Below are positions 60,449 to 64,000 of a DNA stretch of 64,000 nucleotides, in pieces (the stretch's first letter is position 1; each line of letters opens with the position of its first letter). This stretch comes from Pseudomonas chlororaphis subsp. chlororaphis. GTDB lineage: Bacteria; Pseudomonadota; Gammaproteobacteria; Pseudomonadales; Pseudomonadaceae. The translations under genes and the position numbers were made by a program. The stretch covers positions 5,518,001-5,582,000 of the forward strand of contig NZ_CP027712.1 of the NCBI RefSeq assembly GCF_003945765.1, read 5' to 3'. Under the pieces are notes generated by a model, which saw only the letters and a program-made list of their open reading frames with translations, had not been told where the DNA came from and ran no database searches.

Positions 60449-61749
60449 GGCTGGCCCAGGGCGCTGTGCGCGGGGGTGGGTTCGTCGGCGTTGCGCGGTG
60501 TGGCGAGGCGCCGTTGATGGGCATGTTCATGGGCCGCGATGGGCGCCGGCAGCACCCGGAATTGCAGCAGGCGGACTTTCTCTGCGTGGTCCAGCGGCTG
60601 CCACCAGTCGAGCTTGTCCGCCAACGCATCGAAGCGGCGCAGCATCAGCAGCACGAACAGGCCGAATACGCTGAGGTCGCGAAACACCATGGAACCCGCG
60701 GCCGCCAGTTCCGGCTTGAGCCGCTCGAACAGCGCCGGGCTCTCCGACCAGTGGCCGACGGACCAGTGATGGTGGCAGGCGTGGTAACCCTCGTTGAGGA
60801 TGTTCACCGGTGTTTCCAGCAGGGTCACGGTGTTGTACATCCAGTCCTTGGGGTCTTGCTGGCCGCCGTAGAAGGCGTGCTGGCTCCAGTGGATGACGCC
60901 CATCAGGAAATTGCTCGCGCACCAGGGCACCAGCATGTAGAGCACCGCGATCGGCAGGCTGTAGCACGCCAGCGCGACGAACAGCCCGACATGCACCAGG
61001 TTGCCCATGACCATGGCCCGGGCCTGGCTGCGCTTGTGTTTGCTCTTGAAGTACAGCCAGGGCGAAACCATGAACTGCTGGTACATCACCTCGCGCACCA
61101 TATACACGGCGAAATCCCAGGCGCTGGCATGGTCGTAGCGCGCGGTGGCGTAGACATCCAGCGGCCCGGCGTTTTCCCGGTGATGCTGTTGCAGGTGCGC
61201 CGCCGCATGGGGGATCAGGCCCATGGGAATGGCGAAGAACATGTACAGGAAGGAATTGCCGACCCAGCGATCGAGCAGGCTCGAACGCTTGAAGATGCCG
61301 CCGGGCACATGGCCTTCCTGATGCATGGCGCTGAAGGAGCGGACAAAGCCGCGAATGTTCGGCCCATAGACGAAGGCGTAGAACAGCAGCACCAGCAACC
61401 AGGAGATTTCCTTGAGCCACAGCTGGGCAATGAACACCGGCCCGGCGGTCAGGCCCAGGCTGATGGCGGCGGCCAGGATCGGCTCGTCCCGCGGGTCCTT
61501 GAGCAAGCGGTCGGCCAGGGGTTGCAACAAGCGGTGATAGCTCGTCACCAGCCAGTTGCCCAGGGCCTTCATGCCCGGCAGCCACGACAACGACCGGCGC
61601 CCGGCCTGCAAGGTGCATGACAGGGCCAGAATCACAGCGATGGCCGCGGTGTTGAACACCAGCAGCAGGCTGAACAGCGGAATAGCCAGGCAGTGAAACC
61701 CGCGACCGACATTGGCCGGGCGCGGCGGATAGAGAAAATCGCTACTCAT
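60445..61749 (-). CDS. Membrane fatty-acid desaturase / hydroxylase (I)
   Basis: The 434-residue protein has about eight spans and His boxes H143xxxH147 (HQEGH), H185xxxH189H190 (HLQQHH) and H323xxH326H327H328 (HACHHH), all fit for a di-iron centre. It is longer than, and quite unlike, the second desaturase (318 residues), so the two act at different positions or steps. A 1-alkene-forming enzyme (UndB-like) is an alternative within the same superfamily. It overlaps the reductase gene by four bases. Confidence 0.9.
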   Translation of the reverse strand: MSSDFLYPPRPANVGRGFHCLAIPLFSLLLVFNTAAIAVILALSCTLQAGRRSLSWLPGMKALGNWLVTSYHRLLQPLADRLLKDPRDEPILAAAISLGLTAGPVFIAQLWLKEISWLLVLLFYAFVYGPNIRGFVRSFSAMHQEGHVPGGIFKRSSLLDRWVGNSFLYMFFAIPMGLIPHAAAHLQQHHRENAGPLDVYATARYDHASAWDFAVYMVREVMYQQFMVSPWLYFKSKHKRSQARAMVMGNLVHVGLFVALACYSLPIAVLYMLVPWCASNFLMGVIHWSQHAFYGGQQDPKDWMYNTVTLLETPVNILNEGYHACHHHWSVGHWSESPALFERLKPELAAAGSMVFRDLSVFGLFVLLMLRRFDALADKLDWWQPLDHAEKVRLLQFRVLPAPIAAHEHAHQRRLATPRNADEPTPAHSALGQP

Positions 61750-61827
61750 GCTTCTACTCCATTAGGCATGTTGCCGAGCCGGAGCGACGCCAGGGGCGCC
61801 GAAGCTCCGGCTGCGGTAGCAGGCGAA

Positions 61828-62964
61828 TCAGGCGCTGTAGGACTCGCGCAGGAACTGCGCCAGCAACGGCGTGGCGGCGCTGCGGGAGATCGGGTGGAAG
61901 CCGATCGCCCGGGAGGCCGCCAGCAGATAGGCCACTTCGTCGGAGGCGATGAACGCCATGCCACCCAACAGCTCGACGCTGAGGTTGGTCGCCCGCTCGA
62001 TCGCCGCCTGCACCAGGAAGCGCGTGCACAGCGCCTTGTGGTAGGTGTTCATCGGCGCATCCTGTTGCGCCTGCAATTCGCCGGCGGTGCCGAGCAGCGC
62101 CTGATGGGCGCCCTCCAGCTCGATGCACAGCAGGGCCAGTTGCGCGGGGTCGGCGAAGGGCTTTCTCAGCAACCGGTCGACCAGCGCCGAAGCCACGCCC
62201 AGGTAGCTGCCGCCGACCATCAGCTGGAACCAGCTCAGGCCGTTGAGCGAGGTTTCCATGGCGGTGGCGGCCACTTCTTCGCTGTCGGCGCCGTCGGCCA
62301 GCAGCATGCGCTCGCTGGGCACGAACACGCCGTTGAACACCAGTTCGTTGCTGTCGGTGGCACGTAGCACCGTGGCGTTCCAGAAGGGTTCGCGGGTGAT
62401 CGTGCTGCCATCGGCAAAGACCACGGCAAAGCCCTGGCTGACGCTGCCGTCGTCCTGTTCACAGGCGACGCCGACCACGATCACGTCCATGTGGTGGCTC
62501 ATGGTGCAGGGCTTCTTGCTGCCGTCGAGGACGAAACCGCCCTCCACCGGCCGCGCCTTGACGCTGCGGTTGAAGATCTCCGAGCCCGGCTTGCCCTCGG
62601 CGAAGGCCGAGGCGATCAGCAACTGGTCCTGGGTGATGCCCCACAGCAGCTCTTCCGCCGCCGGGATCAGCCCGCCCAGTTGCACGATGGTGGCGATGGT
62701 GTGGTGATGCATGGTCATCATCACCGCCAGGGACGGGCACAGCGAACCGATGGCGCGCAGGATCTCCACGGTTTCCTCCGGCGAGGCGCCGAGGCCGCCG
62801 TAGGTCTCGGGGATGATCAGGCCGGCGGCGCGGTAGTCGCGAAACAACCCGCAGAGCACGGCCGGATCGGCTTGCTCCAGGGCCATCAGGCCGCGCTCCC
62901 GGAGGGCGGCGAGCAGGCCCGGCAGGTACTTCTCGGTGGCGTTGCGGGCGTTGTGCATCGACAT
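61828..62964 (-). CDS. Acyl-CoA dehydrogenase-like flavoprotein
   Basis: The 378-residue protein has the fold of the acyl-CoA dehydrogenases: SLAVMMTMHHHTIATIVQ, an FAD-site region KKPCTMSHHMDVIVVG, and a C-terminal helix bundle with LLGGMAFIASDEVAYLL. The C-terminus reads ASRAIGFHPISRSAATPLLA, where family members have the YEGT-type motif with the catalytic Glu. That Glu is missing at the usual place, so it may be a modified dehydrogenase, a flavin monooxygenase of this fold, or have its base elsewhere. It lies 28 bases after the reductase-like gene. Confidence 0.85.
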   Translation of the reverse strand: MSMHNARNATEKYLPGLLAALRERGLMALEQADPAVLCGLFRDYRAAGLIIPETYGGLGASPEETVEILRAIGSLCPSLAVMMTMHHHTIATIVQLGGLIPAAEELLWGITQDQLLIASAFAEGKPGSEIFNRSVKARPVEGGFVLDGSKKPCTMSHHMDVIVVGVACEQDDGSVSQGFAVVFADGSTITREPFWNATVLRATDSNELVFNGVFVPSERMLLADGADSEEVAATAMETSLNGLSWFQLMVGGSYLGVASALVDRLLRKPFADPAQLALLCIELEGAHQALLGTAGELQAQQDAPMNTYHKALCTRFLVQAAIERATNLSVELLGGMAFIASDEVAYLLAASRAIGFHPISRSAATPLLAQFLRESYSA

Positions 62965-62992
62965 GGTGTGGACTCCTTTCTCGTTGTCAGGG

Positions 62993-64000
62993 TTAACCGG
63001 CTTTTTCGATCAACTGCTCCACCGCGGGGGTGAAACCGAAGGCTCGGGCCAGGTCGAAGATCGCTTCGGCATCCTCCAGTGGAGGACGCTTGCCGATGCT
63101 GTAGTCGCGCTGCAGGCCGGCCATGGTCAGGACCATGGTTTCGGCCAGGCAGCTGAAGGTCACGCCCGTGGGCAGACCGGTGAGGTTCTGCTGGCCGAAA
63201 CGCTGGCTGCGGTCGGGCAGATGGATCAGGCCGCCTTCGATCACCGTGACGTCCGGGCGCAGTGCCAGGGTGACGTGGCCGATGTCCGGCGGCTGCGCGC
63301 AGTCGCAGATGATCGCGTTCTGATGCAGCACCAGCGGATCGATAAAGGCCGAGCCATTGGAGGTCGCCGAGAGCACGGTTTCCAGGCGCGGCAGCCAGTG
63401 GCCCAGGTCCGCGGTGATCACCAGCGGCGGCTGCACCTGCGGCTTGCCCTGGGCCAGGGCGTCGACGCTGTCGAACAGCATGCGCAATTGCTCCTCGTCG
63501 CCAAGGTCGCGATCCAGCAGTTGCTCGACGCTGGCCAGGCTCGGCAGGAGCAGCACCAGGGTCTTGGCGATACCGCTGCTGTGGCCGCCCTGGATCTGCA
63601 GCAAGGCATCGCGATACAACTCGCCGGCCACCAGCCGCAGCTCGTCCATGGCGCCCCGATTGGCCCCATTGCCGAGCAATACCAGGTGCTCGCAGAAGCG
63701 CCCCAGGCGCAGGCTGGCCAGGCGACCCACCGAACCGTAGGCACCGATCACCCCGGTCAGGCGCTTGGCCAGCGGCGCGCCGCGGTTGGCGCAAGTGCTC
63801 AGCAGCGCATCGACACCGACCATGGCCGTCAGGCTGTTGCCGGTGGTGGTGTGGAACCGCTCATTGATGACATCCACGCCGGCACTGGAAATCACCGAGG
63901 TGTAGGCCCCCAGCCCGACGAAATCCACCTCCAGCTCGGCGACGCTGTCCAGGTAATTGGCCAGCAGCTTGCGCCGCTTGCCCAGGCTCAGGCGCATCAG
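62993..64000 (-). CDS. Acyl-ACP reductase-like (AAR-type) dehydrogenase, N-terminus outside window
   Basis: The frame is open to the right edge, so the N-terminus is missing. The part seen (about 335 residues) matches the layout of cyanobacterial long-chain acyl-ACP reductase: GLGAYTSVISSAG, TTTGNSLTAMVGVDAL, a Rossmann motif GVIGAYGSVGRLA, the late motif VIEGGLIHLP, and GVTFSCLAETMVLTMAGLQ whose Cys aligns with the acyl-thioester Cys of AAR. In cyanobacteria AAR makes fatty aldehydes. It is the first gene seen of a leftward unit with the flavoprotein and desaturases. Confidence 0.8.
   Translation of the reverse strand: MMRLSLGKRRKLLANYLDSVAELEVDFVGLGAYTSVISSAGVDVINERFHTTTGNSLTAMVGVDALLSTCANRGAPLAKRLTGVIGAYGSVGRLASLRLGRFCEHLVLLGNGANRGAMDELRLVAGELYRDALLQIQGGHSSGIAKTLVLLLPSLASVEQLLDRDLGDEEQLRMLFDSVDALAQGKPQVQPPLVITADLGHWLPRLETVLSATSNGSAFIDPLVLHQNAIICDCAQPPDIGHVTLALRPDVTVIEGGLIHLPDRSQRFGQQNLTGLPTGVTFSCLAETMVLTMAGLQRDYSIGKRPPLEDAEAIFDLARAFGFTPAVEQLIEKAG

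Noticed and set aside
58434..60629. Single 731-codon protein covering the second desaturase plus an N-terminal extension
   Set aside because: The extension runs over the ferredoxin-reductase gene in a frame with low-complexity Arg/Gly/Pro sequence. The real start is the ATG at 59390 after AAGGTC.

Overview
The window is a stretch of a fluorescent Pseudomonas chromosome, most like the P. fluorescens / P. protegens / P. chlororaphis group. This rests on recognised protein families, on gene order (guaBA, xseA, leuA, hisS-yfgM-bamB-der, isc, tgt-secDF), on a levansucrase of the Pseudomonas type, and on REP-like inverted repeats of the GTAGGAGC kind. No database search was run, so the species is an inference.

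Positions 1-35700 are almost all housekeeping genes. They include purine synthesis (guaA start, guaB), xseA, an M23 peptidase and leuA with a short upstream ORF. An amidase/aminotransferase salvage pair follows. The long leftward run pilW-rodZ-ispG-hisS-yfgM-bamB-der has rlmN and ndk upstream of it. The complete isc iron-sulfur operon iscR-S-U-A-hscB-hscA-fdx-iscX has a recognisable promoter and IscR operator. Then come cysE, trmJ, suhB, and queA-tgt-yajC-secD-secF. A three-gene insert (zinc-ribbon protein, TauE/SafE permease, LysR regulator) separates guaB from xseA.

Positions 35613-40045 hold a tRNA-Leu(CAA) and an A+T-rich genomic island. The island has a tyrosine integrase next to the tRNA, then gtrB, gtrA and a polytopic membrane protein, the layout of O-antigen modification modules. 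Its right edge abuts a ppk2 gene that has lost its 5' part, so the island (or a later deletion) removed core DNA.

Positions 40400-51800 are accessory but native-looking. They hold a two-component system opposite mlaA, and a PAAR / lipase / lipoprotein cassette that looks like a type VI secretion effector-immunity module. Further along are a PhoD-like phosphohydrolase with an apparent 5' frameshift, an orphan VapB-type antitoxin, a DedA protein, a 2-aminoadipate/GABA-type aminotransferase and an amidohydrolase.

Positions 51800-53640 carry levansucrase, with a LexA-like palindrome exactly at the predicted transcription start.

Positions 53700-64000 are a leftward run of genes. From right to left these are a reductase resembling cyanobacterial acyl-ACP reductase (AAR, cut by the window edge), an acyl-CoA-dehydrogenase-like flavoprotein, two membrane di-iron desaturase/hydroxylase proteins flanking a ferredoxin-linked reductase, a HIT protein, a Baeyer-Villiger-type monooxygenase, a small membrane protein and a nitrilase-family hydrolase, followed by a PotF-like binding protein. 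This looks like an uncharacterised pathway that reduces and oxidises a fatty acyl chain, and it is the best candidate here for a new system. The product is unknown and part of the cluster lies beyond position 64000.
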